Below are positions 1 through 8,454 of a DNA stretch of 64,000 nt, piece after piece. The number at the start of each line of letters is the position of its first letter. The first letter of the stretch is position 1. The translations under genes were made by a program, and so were the position numbers. A model generated the notes under the pieces. That model did not search any database, had not been told where the DNA came from, and saw only the letters and a list, made by a program, of their open reading frames with translations. This stretch comes from Planctomycetota bacterium (GTDB taxonomy: Bacteria > Planctomycetota > Planctomycetia > Pirellulales > Pirellulaceae): NCBI GenBank assembly GCA_014381825.1, contig JACNKX010000107.1, forward strand, positions 96,485 to 160,484, written 5' to 3'.

Positions 1-193
1 TTTCGACATCCCACGAATCGGGTAAATTCTGGCCCTCGGCGATCCCTCGCGCATCGCGTCCACGAAACTGCATCCAATCGTCTGCGGTACCCTGAGGTAG
101 CTGCCAACCAAGCACAGTTAAACTAAGCACACTGAAACCAAGAGCCAGAGTAAACCGCATCAATGTTTGGGTGGTTCTTCCAAGTCCATGCAT
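1..193 (-). CDS. N-terminus of a secreted PQQ-binding-like beta-propeller protein (partial, runs off the window)
   Basis: The reverse strand reads from an ATG at 193 to the window edge (64 codons). It opens with a hydrophobic signal-peptide-like stretch (LALGFSVLSLTVLG), and a second in-frame ATG at 160 would give a tighter signal peptide. The mature part begins DDWMQFRGRDARGIAEGQNL, the typical opening of the PQQ-like beta-propeller proteins that planctomycetes carry in many copies (W-x-x-F-R-G followed by a GIAEG-like turn). These proteins are exported and mostly of unknown substrate. The rest of the propeller lies outside the window, so blade number and catalytic competence cannot be judged. 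The family call rests on a short stretch but the motif is distinctive. Confidence 0.7.
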   Translation of the reverse strand, partial: MHGLGRTTQTLMRFTLALGFSVLSLTVLGWQLPQGTADDWMQFRGRDARGIAEGQNLPDSWDVE

Positions 194-257
194 TAACTTG
201 TTGTCCTGGGAGCCATTTGAGTGACCGAAAGGTTCATTGTAATCACTTGACTTCCGC

Positions 258-302
258 GCTGGCATTCTCGACGCTGGCATTCTCGACGTTGGCATTCTCG
301 AC
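258..302. repeat. Three tandem copies of a 15-bp unit
   Basis: The unit GCTGGCATTCTCGAC occurs at 258-272 and 273-287, and a third copy with one change (GTTGGC) at 288-302; a degenerate fourth start (GTTAGCG...CGAC) follows. It lies about 50 bp upstream of the oxidoreductase gene, between two divergent genes. The period is a multiple of three, but there is no supported gene here, so it may be a regulatory or slippage-prone spacer. Confidence 0.75.
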
Positions 303-350
303 GTTAGCGATGGATTCGACCTGACCCCAGTAAACACTCAGGAGGCGATA

Positions 351-1466
351 ATGCATTTTGGAGTCGGTGTCATTGGAGCGACGGGCTACATCGGTACGCC
401 ATATCGTTGTGAGATTCGCGATTCGCCGGACGATGCGACGATCGTGGCCTTGTGTGCACGTCGACGCGATCTGCTGCAGGCTGCTGGTACGGAAGACAAC
501 GCACGACTTGTCACGGACGACTGGAGGCAAGTGGTTCAGCATCGTGACGTAAACTTCATTATCGTGGCGACGCCGGACGCCTTGCATCATGAAGCCGTCT
601 TGGCGTGTGCGCAGCAGAGGAAACATGTCTTCTGCGAAAAACCAGTCGGGATGAACGTCGAACAGGCTCACGAGATGTGGGTGGCTTGTCGCGATGCGGG
701 CATCGGGCACTACGTCCCGTTTTGGACGCGTTACGTGCCGGCGTTCGTACAAGCAAGAGAGATCGTCCGCGACGGGCAACTTGGTGAGATTAAAGCCATC
801 GTCTATCGCTGGCACAACCCTCGCCCCAGCGCGATGCCTTTCACTTGGCGAGACGACGCCAAACTCTCCTCCGCCGGCAGCATTGCTGATGTGGGTTCGC
901 ACGCCTACGACACCATGCGATGGATTCTCGGCGAGGAAGCGTTGCGCGTGCATGCACATGCCACAGTTCTCAGTCCACCAAAACCTGATCTAGGAGCGAT
1001 CAATTTGGACGAAGCTCTGGCATGGGGACAGGCTCATGAAGCGAGCGAAAGCGGGTGTGTTCGCAAAGCCACTGTGTTCGACTACTCAGACATTGCGATT
1101 CAATTCGAGAGCGGAACTGTTGGCTCGCTGGTGTTGTCACATGCGCCATGCATTCGTAAGGGATTCGCGCCAGACGTGGAACTTCATGGTACGGAAGCAT
1201 CTTTGGCAATCGATCGCACCGCCAGCACTCTGCGCATCGCCAAAGGCAGCGAACCTCCGGAGTTATTAGAAACATTCGAGGACACGGGGCTCGGAAATCG
1301 ATTCACAAAACATGTCTTTCCAGCTGTGCGAGCCCGCATTGACGGAGCTGTGTTCGAACATCCTGGGCTTGATGACGGTTGGCGAGTCCAATTGTTTACC
1401 GACGCTGCCGTGATGTCCGCTGAGCGCGGTACTTGGATCGACCTTGCCGAGCTGAATCCGGAATAG
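351..1466 (+). CDS. Gfo/Idh/MocA family oxidoreductase
   Basis: This 371-residue protein has the two-domain layout of Gfo/Idh/MocA NAD(P)-dependent dehydrogenases. An N-terminal Rossmann fold begins GVIGATGYIG (residues 7-16), with VATPDALHHE near 72-81. The family lysine motif EKPVG lies near 96-100. The C-terminal sheet domain holds GSIADVGSHAYD near 175-187, the usual position of the catalytic Asp/His pair. Such enzymes oxidise or isomerise sugars, inositols and related polyols in the cytoplasm; the exact substrate cannot be read from sequence. The ATG at 351 follows a good AGGAGG ribosome site at about 341-346. The gene converges on the amidohydrolase gene with an 11-bp gap, so no shared operon is implied. 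Confidence 0.9.
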   Translation: MHFGVGVIGATGYIGTPYRCEIRDSPDDATIVALCARRRDLLQAAGTEDNARLVTDDWRQVVQHRDVNFIIVATPDALHHEAVLACAQQRKHVFCEKPVGMNVEQAHEMWVACRDAGIGHYVPFWTRYVPAFVQAREIVRDGQLGEIKAIVYRWHNPRPSAMPFTWRDDAKLSSAGSIADVGSHAYDTMRWILGEEALRVHAHATVLSPPKPDLGAINLDEALAWGQAHEASESGCVRKATVFDYSDIAIQFESGTVGSLVLSHAPCIRKGFAPDVELHGTEASLAIDRTASTLRIAKGSEPPELLETFEDTGLGNRFTKHVFPAVRARIDGAVFEHPGLDDGWRVQLFTDAAVMSAERGTWIDLAELNPE

Positions 1467-1477
1467 GCGTTTTGGAC

Positions 1478-2374
1478 TTACAGATACTCTGGCAAAAAGC
1501 GTTTCCAGTTCTCGTAGATGATGTCGTGGATCATCTCGTCTGAGATTCTGGGCAGACTCGTTCGGTCGATAATGTCGTTCACTTTGTTCTGCCCGGCGAT
1601 CACTTGGGCTGCGGTCGCGGAGGGAAAGTCGGAGCCGAAAATCAACTTATGTTCGACGCCGTATTCGATAGCGGTCATGAAGGCTTGATAATGGCGCAGA
1701 GGTCGGTAGTGCAGCGCCGAGATGTTGGTGTAGAGGTTGGGATGCTTGCGGATTAGCACAACGCATTCGTCTTCCCAGGGATGACCCATGTGCGCGATGA
1801 CGATTCGCAGGTCGGGGCATGCGACGGCGATGTCTTCAAGCAGAATGGGGTTAGCATACTTTAGCGGCCCGGTTCGTACGAAAGATGTTCCCTGGTGGAT
1901 GTTAACGGGGATGCCCAAATCCTGCGCCTTTCGGAACAACGGCAGATGCTTCGGATCTTGCGGGTCCCAATTCTGGTAAATCGGCGAACACTTCAGGCCG
2001 CGCAAACCCAAGTCGTTGACATAGTAGACGAGCTGTTCAACGCAATCGTCATCGTTCGGATCAACACTGCACCAACCGATGAACTTCTCTGAGTGCTGCT
2101 TGACGAAACGAGCGATCAGTTCCTGGTCGGCGTTGATGCCGCAGAACGGAGCCTTAATGCCAAAGACAATCACTTTGTCAGCGTCTTGTGTTGCTTCGAG
2201 CAGTTGCTCGGGCTTGGAGTCGAATGCATTCTGTTCCTGAACGTCGCTGCCCGCGAAATAGACGTCCGTCGTCAGTTTCATCTTGGCCTTTTTTGCTTCC
2301 CAGGCAAATTCAACGAACTCGTCGGAGAGATGATCGGGATACCACATCAGGTTCGTATGCGTGTCGAAAAGCAT
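1478..2374 (-). CDS. Amidohydrolase family protein (ACMSD-like TIM barrel)
   Basis: A 298-residue metal-dependent hydrolase or decarboxylase of the amidohydrolase_2 type. The N-terminal metal motif is degenerate, DTHTN instead of DxHxH (residues 4-8). Later motifs are conserved: VNIHQGTSF (barrel histidine), IAHMGHPWEDE (second histidine) and LIFGSDFP (the C-terminal Asp). The ATG at 2374 was chosen because it starts exactly at the family N-terminus; the frame stays open upstream only as an overlap with the MFS gene. It is the last gene of a minus-strand cluster with an MFS carrier, an acetamidase/formamidase and a dimethylformamidase-like protein. That suggests it acts on a downstream product of an amide or amide-linked compound. 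The altered DxHxH motif leaves catalysis less certain. Confidence 0.85.
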   Translation of the reverse strand: MLFDTHTNLMWYPDHLSDEFVEFAWEAKKAKMKLTTDVYFAGSDVQEQNAFDSKPEQLLEATQDADKVIVFGIKAPFCGINADQELIARFVKQHSEKFIGWCSVDPNDDDCVEQLVYYVNDLGLRGLKCSPIYQNWDPQDPKHLPLFRKAQDLGIPVNIHQGTSFVRTGPLKYANPILLEDIAVACPDLRIVIAHMGHPWEDECVVLIRKHPNLYTNISALHYRPLRHYQAFMTAIEYGVEHKLIFGSDFPSATAAQVIAGQNKVNDIIDRTSLPRISDEMIHDIIYENWKRFLPEYL

Positions 2375-2397
2375 GATTTGTTCTCTTTGGCGATCGA

Positions 2398-3813
2398 TTA
2401 CGAACGGGCCGCTTCTGACGGTGCCAGCACTTCCTTGTTCGGATTGATGAACATCCACGAAACGGCCGCCGCAATGTAGAAGACGACGTGCAGATAAATT
2501 ACCAGATTCCAATTGCCGTCCGTATCCTTGATCGCGTCAATGAGCATGCCCAACAAAGGCGTCACGATCACCCCGCTCAGACATCCAGCCATGTTCATAA
2601 TCCCGACGATCACCGCGGTGTGTCGCCCACCGATATCGATCGTCCCAACCCAGGCACTTGGCATAGCAATCCCCGAAAACAGCGCGCCAATCGAAATCAC
2701 GGCGACCAGGCTTCCGGCCGTCGTCGTCCATGACGAAGCAAGAATGACCGCGGCGGTGACTACCAACGCCCCGATCGCGACGCCGCTTCGGCTAAGCCAT
2801 TTGTTGCCGGTCCACCGAAGAATCACGTCGACCAGCAAGCCGCCCAACAAGCCGCCAACCATAACTCCGATCAGAGGCCATTTGGTAAACGGTCCCGCAT
2901 TCTCGCGGCTGACGCCGTAGGCGAATTCCAGAAACGCAGGAAAGAATGTAACGAACAGGTTGTAACCCGCCGCACGAAAAAATGACTGAATACACACGGC
3001 CCACAAATTGCCGCTGCGCAACATGCCACCGACGCGGAGGCGATCGTGCGCTTCATGGTGCGGCGGCTCTTCCACGGTGGCAGCGTCGCGACTATGGACC
3101 AGGGCGTCTTCACCGTCGATAAGCTCCCGTTCCGCTTGGTTGACCCACGGATGCTGGCGGGGGAACGTGCGAAAGCACACGTAAAACACCAGCGCCCAGA
3201 CGATGCCCACCAAGGAGTAGAAACGAAACACCCACCGCCAATGAAAGTCGACTAACAACATTGCGGTGATTTGCATTGTCAGCACGGCACCAAACGACAT
3301 CGAGATGGCGATGATGGAGCTGATGAATCCGCGGCGACCGATTGGGAACCAATCCTTGACCACTTGCGCAGCATTCGGAACCAGGCCGGCTTGTGCCAGC
3401 CCAAAGGCGAACCGCGAGGCAAACAGCTGAGAGAGCGACGAGACCGCGGCGGTCCAAACGGTGAAGGCCGACCACAAGATGCTCAATATCGGCAGCGAGA
3501 TGCGCGTACCGAAACGGTTTCCTAGCCAGCCACCAGGAACCTGGCAAAGCAGATAGCCGAACGAGAACGCCCCCAGAACCCATCCCATCTGAGTGTTGTT
3601 GAAACTCAACTCTTCTTGAATTGTCGTGTTGGCAACAGCGATGCAGTACCGCGTCAGGTACGCGCTGCTGGCGGCCGTTGCAAGAAGCGCTAGCACGCCG
3701 TAACGAACGAAAGTCGACCGGGGTGCCGGCGCGGGCGAAGTGCCTGTCGCGTTGAAATTGTCAGACGGATCCAAGGTATTGCTTCTCAATCTTTGCTGCG
3801 ACTGCGCCGCCAT
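2398..3813 (-). CDS. MFS transporter, ACS-like (anion:cation symporter) family
   Basis: About 471 residues with roughly twelve hydrophobic segments, beginning at VRYGVLALLATAASSAYLT. The loop GGWLGNRFGTR between helices 2 and 3 matches the MFS signature (G-x-L-x-D-R-x-G-x-R). The stretch RYCIAVANTTIQEEL near TM1 and QAGLVPNAAQVVKDWFP resemble carriers of hexuronates, organic acids and amide-like anions. The start is uncertain: the ATG at 3813 overlaps the upstream gene by 53 bp. An in-frame TTG at 3774, with GAGAAG about 8 bp upstream, is an alternative that shortens the N-terminus by 13 residues without touching TM1. The overlap with the acetamidase/formamidase gene argues for co-transcription, and the carrier probably imports that pathway's substrate (inference). 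Confidence 0.88.
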   Translation of the reverse strand: MAAQSQQRLRSNTLDPSDNFNATGTSPAPAPRSTFVRYGVLALLATAASSAYLTRYCIAVANTTIQEELSFNNTQMGWVLGAFSFGYLLCQVPGGWLGNRFGTRISLPILSILWSAFTVWTAAVSSLSQLFASRFAFGLAQAGLVPNAAQVVKDWFPIGRRGFISSIIAISMSFGAVLTMQITAMLLVDFHWRWVFRFYSLVGIVWALVFYVCFRTFPRQHPWVNQAERELIDGEDALVHSRDAATVEEPPHHEAHDRLRVGGMLRSGNLWAVCIQSFFRAAGYNLFVTFFPAFLEFAYGVSRENAGPFTKWPLIGVMVGGLLGGLLVDVILRWTGNKWLSRSGVAIGALVVTAAVILASSWTTTAGSLVAVISIGALFSGIAMPSAWVGTIDIGGRHTAVIVGIMNMAGCLSGVIVTPLLGMLIDAIKDTDGNWNLVIYLHVVFYIAAAVSWMFINPNKEVLAPSEAARS

Positions 3814-4648
3814 CGTAGTAACCAATCGAGATGGCACCAACGTGGGTCAGGATGTCATAAGCTTTCCAGCGGTCCCATCCGAACTCGTCTTCCATCCACA
3901 GAATCAATCGGGCGTAGGCTTGGGCGATCGCTCGCTCCGTGGGTGCACCAGCCGCGACGGTCATGATCTCCGTCGCGGATTCCATTCGGGGTCCGGCCAG
4001 ATTCTTGTTCTTGACTAAGGCGACGGTGACCGTCGATTCCGATGCCATCTCCAAGCCAGTTGCGGACAATTCTCCGTGTCCCATTGCTGCGTGGGCGTCG
4101 CCTAAGAATAGGAATCCTCCAGTTACGAACACCGGCAAGGTAACAGTGCTTCCGGGACGCACTTCGACGAGGTCCATGTTGCCGCCGTGCATTCCCGCGG
4201 GGCCCGTGGTCGGTGCGCCCCAGTCAGGTGCGGTGCCAATACACCCCAACATAGGAGCGTAAGGGATCGTGATTTTATCACTCCAGTGAATCAGACCGTC
4301 GACAATCGGACAAACGTGAGCACCGTGCGGAACGTCGACGCCAAGCCATTCGCACAGCTGCTTGGGATTGCCGGTGTAAGTGGCACACTGACCATCGCGA
4401 GGGCGAATCTCTTGGATAGTCACCGCCAACGCATCACCCGGCTCGGCACCTTCAACCCAAATTGGGCCCGCAACCGGATTGCTGAACGGCATCTTCGACT
4501 TGTCACGACGATCGTCGTTGGTGCGAATCTGGCCGGAAAGCGCATCTTCTGCTTCGACGACAATCGTTTCGCCGGGTTGGATTCGCACGCGAGGATCGAG
4601 CAGACGGTTGAATTCGTAGTTCAGCGGCTTGGCTGGAACACGTTGCAT
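3761..4648 (-). CDS. Acetamidase/formamidase family protein
   Basis: A 295-residue protein of the FmdA/AmdA fold, which hydrolyses formamide or short amides to the acid and ammonia. Visible family features are VEAEDALSGQI near residues 31-41, NPVAGPIWVEGAEPGD near 57-72, PMLGCIGTAP near 132-141, GPAGMHGGNMD near 151-161 and GDAHAAMGHGE near 183-193. The last carries the likely metal or catalytic acid and histidine residues. The length is near that of the short bacterial members. The gene lies upstream of and overlaps the MFS gene. A dimethylformamidase-like gene lies further upstream on the same strand, separated by 211 bp that contains a hairpin repeat. Confidence 0.92.
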   Translation of the reverse strand: MQRVPAKPLNYEFNRLLDPRVRIQPGETIVVEAEDALSGQIRTNDDRRDKSKMPFSNPVAGPIWVEGAEPGDALAVTIQEIRPRDGQCATYTGNPKQLCEWLGVDVPHGAHVCPIVDGLIHWSDKITIPYAPMLGCIGTAPDWGAPTTGPAGMHGGNMDLVEVRPGSTVTLPVFVTGGFLFLGDAHAAMGHGELSATGLEMASESTVTVALVKNKNLAGPRMESATEIMTVAAGAPTERAIAQAYARLILWMEDEFGWDRWKAYDILTHVGAISIGYYDGGAVAAKIEKQYLGSV

Positions 4649-4700
4649 TTCGTTACCTTGTCACTTTGCTTGTTGGGAGTCAGAGTGAAAACAGAGTCGT

Positions 4701-4786
4701 AAAAAGGGGACTGGCACCGTGACGCAACATTATCCAGCGATCCAAGCCATCATCAAACACGGAGCCAGTCCCCTTTCTCGCTACAG
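4701..4786. repeat. Dispersed hairpin element, copy 1
   Basis: Arms 4701-4725 and 4758-4786 are inverted relative to each other; the core arms 4703-4721 and 4758-4776 match at 18 of 19 positions, with a spacer of about 32-36 nt. The core is AAAGGGGACTGGC. The arm 4758-4786 is identical (reverse complement) over 29 nt to 47663-47691. The other arm matches 47725-47749 at 22 of 25 positions, so this is a two-armed element with a variable loop. It sits between the dimethylformamidase-like and acetamidase/formamidase genes, where it could also act as a transcript-stabilising or terminating hairpin. Confidence 0.9.
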
Positions 4787-4859
4787 TTGTCAGTTTGAGG
4801 CAACGTATTGTTGTAACTCATCGCACAACCGGCTGCGAATGTCGACCGAGTCGCACGGC

Positions 4860-6404
4860 TTATCCAGTCCACCGACGCAGCACGTTCGCCGTTACCGCTG
4901 ATACGTTTTCATCGATCGGCAATGACAATGTCCACGTGAACGAGCCCGTTGAAAACACGCTGCCGCCGCTCGACGTATCGAAACAAATCAGATCAGCGCC
5001 CGCATCGTCTGGATTGTCGCCTTTCGCCAAGTGAACAATTTGCGGCGGAGCATGTGGGCCGATCTTATCTAACTCGTGAGCCGATGCGCCGCCGGGGCAG
5101 CGTTCGTGAAGGCTTTGCTCACCGAATAGGTCGCCCGTTTTCATTCCCGTGCCAGCGAACGCCCAGTGCGTTTCATCGAGAACGCGATAGGGTGCGCCAG
5201 TCTGAAAACCCGCATGCGTGTATCCGACACCAAGTAAACAATCCGGCTCGTCTTGTCGCAGATCGTAAATACCTTCGCGGCGGCAGAGCATCGTTCGTTG
5301 GTCGGGTAAGTCGGCTTCTGCGTACAAACCGCAGCCGCCCAGATAGAGCAACTTCCCGCCTCGCTCGAAAACCCAGGACTTGACGCGTCGGTACATTTCG
5401 GGTGACCAATACTCGGGATGGTTGTCGAGTACCAACACTTGGTATTCATCCAACGGCAATTCGTCAAAATGCAACTGCACATCGTTGTACAAGTCGCACT
5501 CGAACTTTTCACGGTCCAGCCACCCCATCAAGCGCCACAGCCCAGGCGCGAAACAGGACTCGGTGCGCCCTTGAATGGGGTCCGTGATTTCAGCATCCTC
5601 GGGGGTCTCGCTGGCAAGCTCAGGACGATCGAAGGAAAGCGGAGACGACGTTTCTGAATACGGCCAGATTTCAGAAGACGTATAGCGCTCGATGTCTTGC
5701 CGCGAGTTGAGTATCGGACGATCGGGGACGCCAGCTTGGTTGAAGTAGTTGCTGCGACCGCCAAAGTTGTTGTATGCATTCCATGTCATCGTCGATGCAA
5801 CGACGGCAATTCTTGCCTTGGGCGTTGTCGGTGAGACGATCCACGGGAACGAGCAGAAACGACCTGACTGGGTCTTCGCATGCAAATAATAGAGGCCTGA
5901 CCGCTCCGGTGCGCAGACTGCGTGTTTCTGATACTCAAGCGAGTAGCCTTCTCGATTCCACGCGACGCCGGTCCCTGTGTAGTCTCCGTCAGGGGTTATC
6001 TGTGCCATCGCACGCGGTCCGTGTTCGCCACACCAGCCAAAACTCTTCACAAACTGTTTCTGCCAACCGTAGCGCCAAAGATCGAGTCGGAATGGCTCGG
6101 TTGAGTGCACGCAGTATTCCGAAGACTCTTCCGCGCGAACCCACTTTGGCCACATGAAGCCGCACACTCGGTCGGACAGCAGGCGAAAATGATAAGGGCG
6201 TCCCACTTCGACAGTCACGTGAGCGCGTTTCGCACCGTAACCCCTCAGCCCAAGCGACACGCGATAAGGGCCCGGCTCAACGTCAGCGTGGATCGCGCCC
6301 GTAACTCGCGAGCAAGCTACGACGCTCCCAGCCTCGTTCTCGAACTCGAATTCGACGCCGCCGAGCGCGACATAGTTTTCATCACTGACATATCCAACCA
6401 GCAT
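4860..6404 (-). CDS. N,N-dimethylformamidase beta-subunit-like protein
   Basis: 514 residues. The N-terminal part (about 1-75) looks like a beta-sandwich with GYVSDENYVALGGVEFEFE. The rest resembles the large (beta) subunit of N,N-dimethylformamidase: GLYYLHAKTQSGRFCSFPW, a nucleotide/amidase-like core with VVASTMTWNAYNNFGGRSNY near 205-224, VLVLDNHPEYWSPEMY near 330-345, and SGGSVFSTGSFTW near the C-terminus. Known dimethylformamidases hydrolyse DMF to dimethylamine and formate using a small alpha subunit; I see no alpha-subunit gene nearby. Many planctomycete homologues are uncharacterised, so the substrate may differ. It lies upstream of the acetamidase/formamidase, MFS and amidohydrolase genes on the same strand, which supports a role in amide catabolism (inference). 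Confidence 0.8.
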   Translation of the reverse strand: MLVGYVSDENYVALGGVEFEFENEAGSVVACSRVTGAIHADVEPGPYRVSLGLRGYGAKRAHVTVEVGRPYHFRLLSDRVCGFMWPKWVRAEESSEYCVHSTEPFRLDLWRYGWQKQFVKSFGWCGEHGPRAMAQITPDGDYTGTGVAWNREGYSLEYQKHAVCAPERSGLYYLHAKTQSGRFCSFPWIVSPTTPKARIAVVASTMTWNAYNNFGGRSNYFNQAGVPDRPILNSRQDIERYTSSEIWPYSETSSPLSFDRPELASETPEDAEITDPIQGRTESCFAPGLWRLMGWLDREKFECDLYNDVQLHFDELPLDEYQVLVLDNHPEYWSPEMYRRVKSWVFERGGKLLYLGGCGLYAEADLPDQRTMLCRREGIYDLRQDEPDCLLGVGYTHAGFQTGAPYRVLDETHWAFAGTGMKTGDLFGEQSLHERCPGGASAHELDKIGPHAPPQIVHLAKGDNPDDAGADLICFDTSSGGSVFSTGSFTWTLSLPIDENVSAVTANVLRRWTG

Positions 6405-6535
6405 CTGCGATCCCTTCCGTTGTACGCGAAGACGTTGGTGACGCTTGCCGGATCGTACACCGAGATCGCTTCGCTGCCAATCATCGTGGCCTGCGCCGCG
6501 CTAGTTCGCTCCGGCATCCAACCCCGTGCGTAGAT

Positions 6536-7678
6536 TCAGACCTGCCGCAGCGCGGGGACGATCTCCGTGCGTGCTGCTTGAAATGCTGGAGCGACTCCGG
6601 CAAGCGCACCGGCTATGCACGATATGATCAGTCCATTGATTGCCAGCCGGATCGAAGGCGTGAACGCGATCGTGACCGCTTCCGCTCCCACTGACAAGCT
6701 GGTGACCTTGAGCATCAACATAGCACTGCCGACGCCGAGAACGCCACCAGCAATGCTGAGCAACACGCTCTCGGTCATCACGAGTTGAAAGATCTGCGGG
6801 CCAGGAACTCCAACGGTTTGCAGGACGGCGTGTTCCTTGATGCGATCCTGAACGGACATGACCGTCGTCGTGGCCACGAGCGCCAGCACAAGACCGACGC
6901 ACGCGTAGCCAAGATATTGGGCCATGCCAATGAGCTGTATCAAGTCTCCGAGGCTGTGCGCTTGGAACACGCCTTTCGGTCGCGTGTCGGTCTCAATGGG
7001 ACCGCCGTGAAACTTGTCGTCAATCTCTCTGCATTTAGCGACCGGATCGACCCCTTCGTTCAACAAAATCTCCAACTGCGTGACCGTACCGACGAGGTTC
7101 ATGCCTTTGCCTCGTTGGAGGAATTCCAAGTGTGAGTAGATGTAGTTCTCCTCGGCGGGATCGTCGCTCTTGTAAACGCCCGCAATATTCACGCTGAGTT
7201 CTCCAATGGAAAACTTGTCGCCGACCTTGATGCCACGGCGCGCAGCGACGGCTCGGCCAACAACAGCTGCATCCTGATGTTGCTCAAACTCCGACCAGTT
7301 ACCCGACACAAGCTCGAAGTCTCGGGCCTTGCGAAGCTTTTCCGGCGGCACTCCGTAGAACACGACGACATCGAGACTTGCTCGACAGTTGTTCGTGAAG
7401 ACCTGCACGGGAATAACCTCTCGCACACCGTCCAAGCGGGCAACCTGCTGGTCATAGTCCTGTGGTAAGTGACTTGTTGCCGGACAGAACTTGTTGGCTT
7501 GGAAAATGATCAGCGAGCCTTTGGCTTCTTGCCGCCGCTGTAAGTCGTTCATGCCTTCCTGCACGGCTCCCACGAAGCAGAACACGAAAAGAGCGACCGC
7601 GGAACCACTGACCGTCAGGATCGTGCGTGAACGATGACGCCAAAGTGTTTTCAATGTGTAGGGCAAGAATTTGAACAT
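6536..7678 (-). CDS. ABC transporter permease, MacB/FtsX type (second permease of the efflux locus)
   Basis: 380 residues. The N-terminus MFKFLPYTLKTLWRHRSRT precedes TM1 (ILTVSGSAVALFVFCFVGAV), then comes a large periplasmic MacB_PCD-like domain (about 45-250). The last third is a FtsX domain with three membrane helices, including AQYLGYACVGLVLALVATTTV and the coupling region VQDRIKEHAVLQTVGVPGPQ. The start at 7678 fits the family; the longer frame upstream overlaps the ATPase gene. It is the last gene of the locus, 19 bp after the ATPase gene. Such permeases drive tripartite export by mechanotransmission rather than by forming a channel. The conserved coupling segment KEHAVLQTVGV shows what the broken paralogue at 10612-11784 should look like (there ELATL, stop, TIGF). 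Confidence 0.9.
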   Translation of the reverse strand: MFKFLPYTLKTLWRHRSRTILTVSGSAVALFVFCFVGAVQEGMNDLQRRQEAKGSLIIFQANKFCPATSHLPQDYDQQVARLDGVREVIPVQVFTNNCRASLDVVVFYGVPPEKLRKARDFELVSGNWSEFEQHQDAAVVGRAVAARRGIKVGDKFSIGELSVNIAGVYKSDDPAEENYIYSHLEFLQRGKGMNLVGTVTQLEILLNEGVDPVAKCREIDDKFHGGPIETDTRPKGVFQAHSLGDLIQLIGMAQYLGYACVGLVLALVATTTVMSVQDRIKEHAVLQTVGVPGPQIFQLVMTESVLLSIAGGVLGVGSAMLMLKVTSLSVGAEAVTIAFTPSIRLAINGLIISCIAGALAGVAPAFQAARTEIVPALRQV

Positions 7679-7697
7679 AGTTTTACGTGCTGGGTTT

Positions 7698-8426
7698 TCA
7701 GCCGACAGTCTTCTCGGATTTGCGAACGACGTTTGGCTCGAAGCCCCTGCCGCCCGTCTGCACGAGCTTCCCGCAATCGAGTCGGAACTGCTTGTCGGCG
7801 ATCTGGGCTGCATCAGCATCGTGAGTGACCATCAGCAACGTAACGTCGAGTTGCTCCTGGAGTCGTTTGAGCAAGTTGAGAATCTGTTGTGACGTTTCGG
7901 GATCGAGGTCCCCAGTCGGTTCGTCGGCCACCACGACTCGCGGATGGGCGACGATGGCTCGCGCGATCCCAACCCGCTGTTCCTGTCCTCCTGACATCTG
8001 CCGTGGATAGTGATTGGCCCGGTCGAGCAGATCGACGGCCTGCATTGCGATTTCAACGCGCTTGCGGCGTTCACTGCGTGACATCGCCAACAAGAGCAGC
8101 GGCAATTCGATGTTCTCGTATGCCGTCAGCACAGGAACAAGGTTGTGTGTCTGAAAGATGTAGCCCATGTTGGCGGCTCGCCACTTTGCCAACTTGGTCC
8201 GAGACTGTCGCGTGATCTCGGTGCCATCGACAACGATAGTGCCGCTGTCCGGCTTGTCGATACTGGCGATCAAATTCAGCAAAGTTGACTTGCCGGTCCC
8301 ACTGGCTCCCATCAACGAGACGAACTCGCCTCGTTCAATATTCAACGACACCTCCTCCAGTGGCGTGATCGTCTCGTCACCTTTGTAGAATCGCTTCGTG
8401 ACGTTTTTGATTTCGATGAGCGACAT
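7698..8426 (-). CDS. ABC transporter ATP-binding protein (MacB/LolD type)
   Basis: 242 residues with a complete nucleotide-binding domain. Walker A is GASGTGKST near residues 40-48, the Q-loop is YIFQTHNL, the signature is MSGGQEQR (the usual LSGGQ with Met), Walker B is [12 protein letters not shown], and the H-loop is VTHD. The N-terminus [25 protein letters not shown] and the length match the LolD/MacB ATPase class. It energises export by the two neighbouring FtsX-type permeases. The ATG at 8426 begins exactly at the domain. It is 28 bp downstream of the adaptor gene and 19 bp upstream of the terminal permease, so it is clearly in one operon. Confidence 0.95.
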   Translation of the reverse strand: MSLIEIKNVTKRFYKGDETITPLEEVSLNIERGEFVSLMGASGTGKSTLLNLIASIDKPDSGTIVVDGTEITRQSRTKLAKWRAANMGYIFQTHNLVPVLTAYENIELPLLLLAMSRSERRKRVEIAMQAVDLLDRANHYPRQMSGGQEQRVGIARAIVAHPRVVVADEPTGDLDPETSQQILNLLKRLQEQLDVTLLMVTHDADAAQIADKQFRLDCGKLVQTGGRGFEPNVVRKSEKTVG

Positions 8427-8454
8427 GGCTGGGTCCAGGGTCGAGAGACAAGAG

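Noticed and set aside
243..959. A 238-codon minus-strand frame over the Gfo/Idh/MocA gene
   Set aside because: It is antisense to a clearly real enzyme gene, has no family features, and its end (NVENANVENASVENAS) is just the 15-bp tandem repeat.
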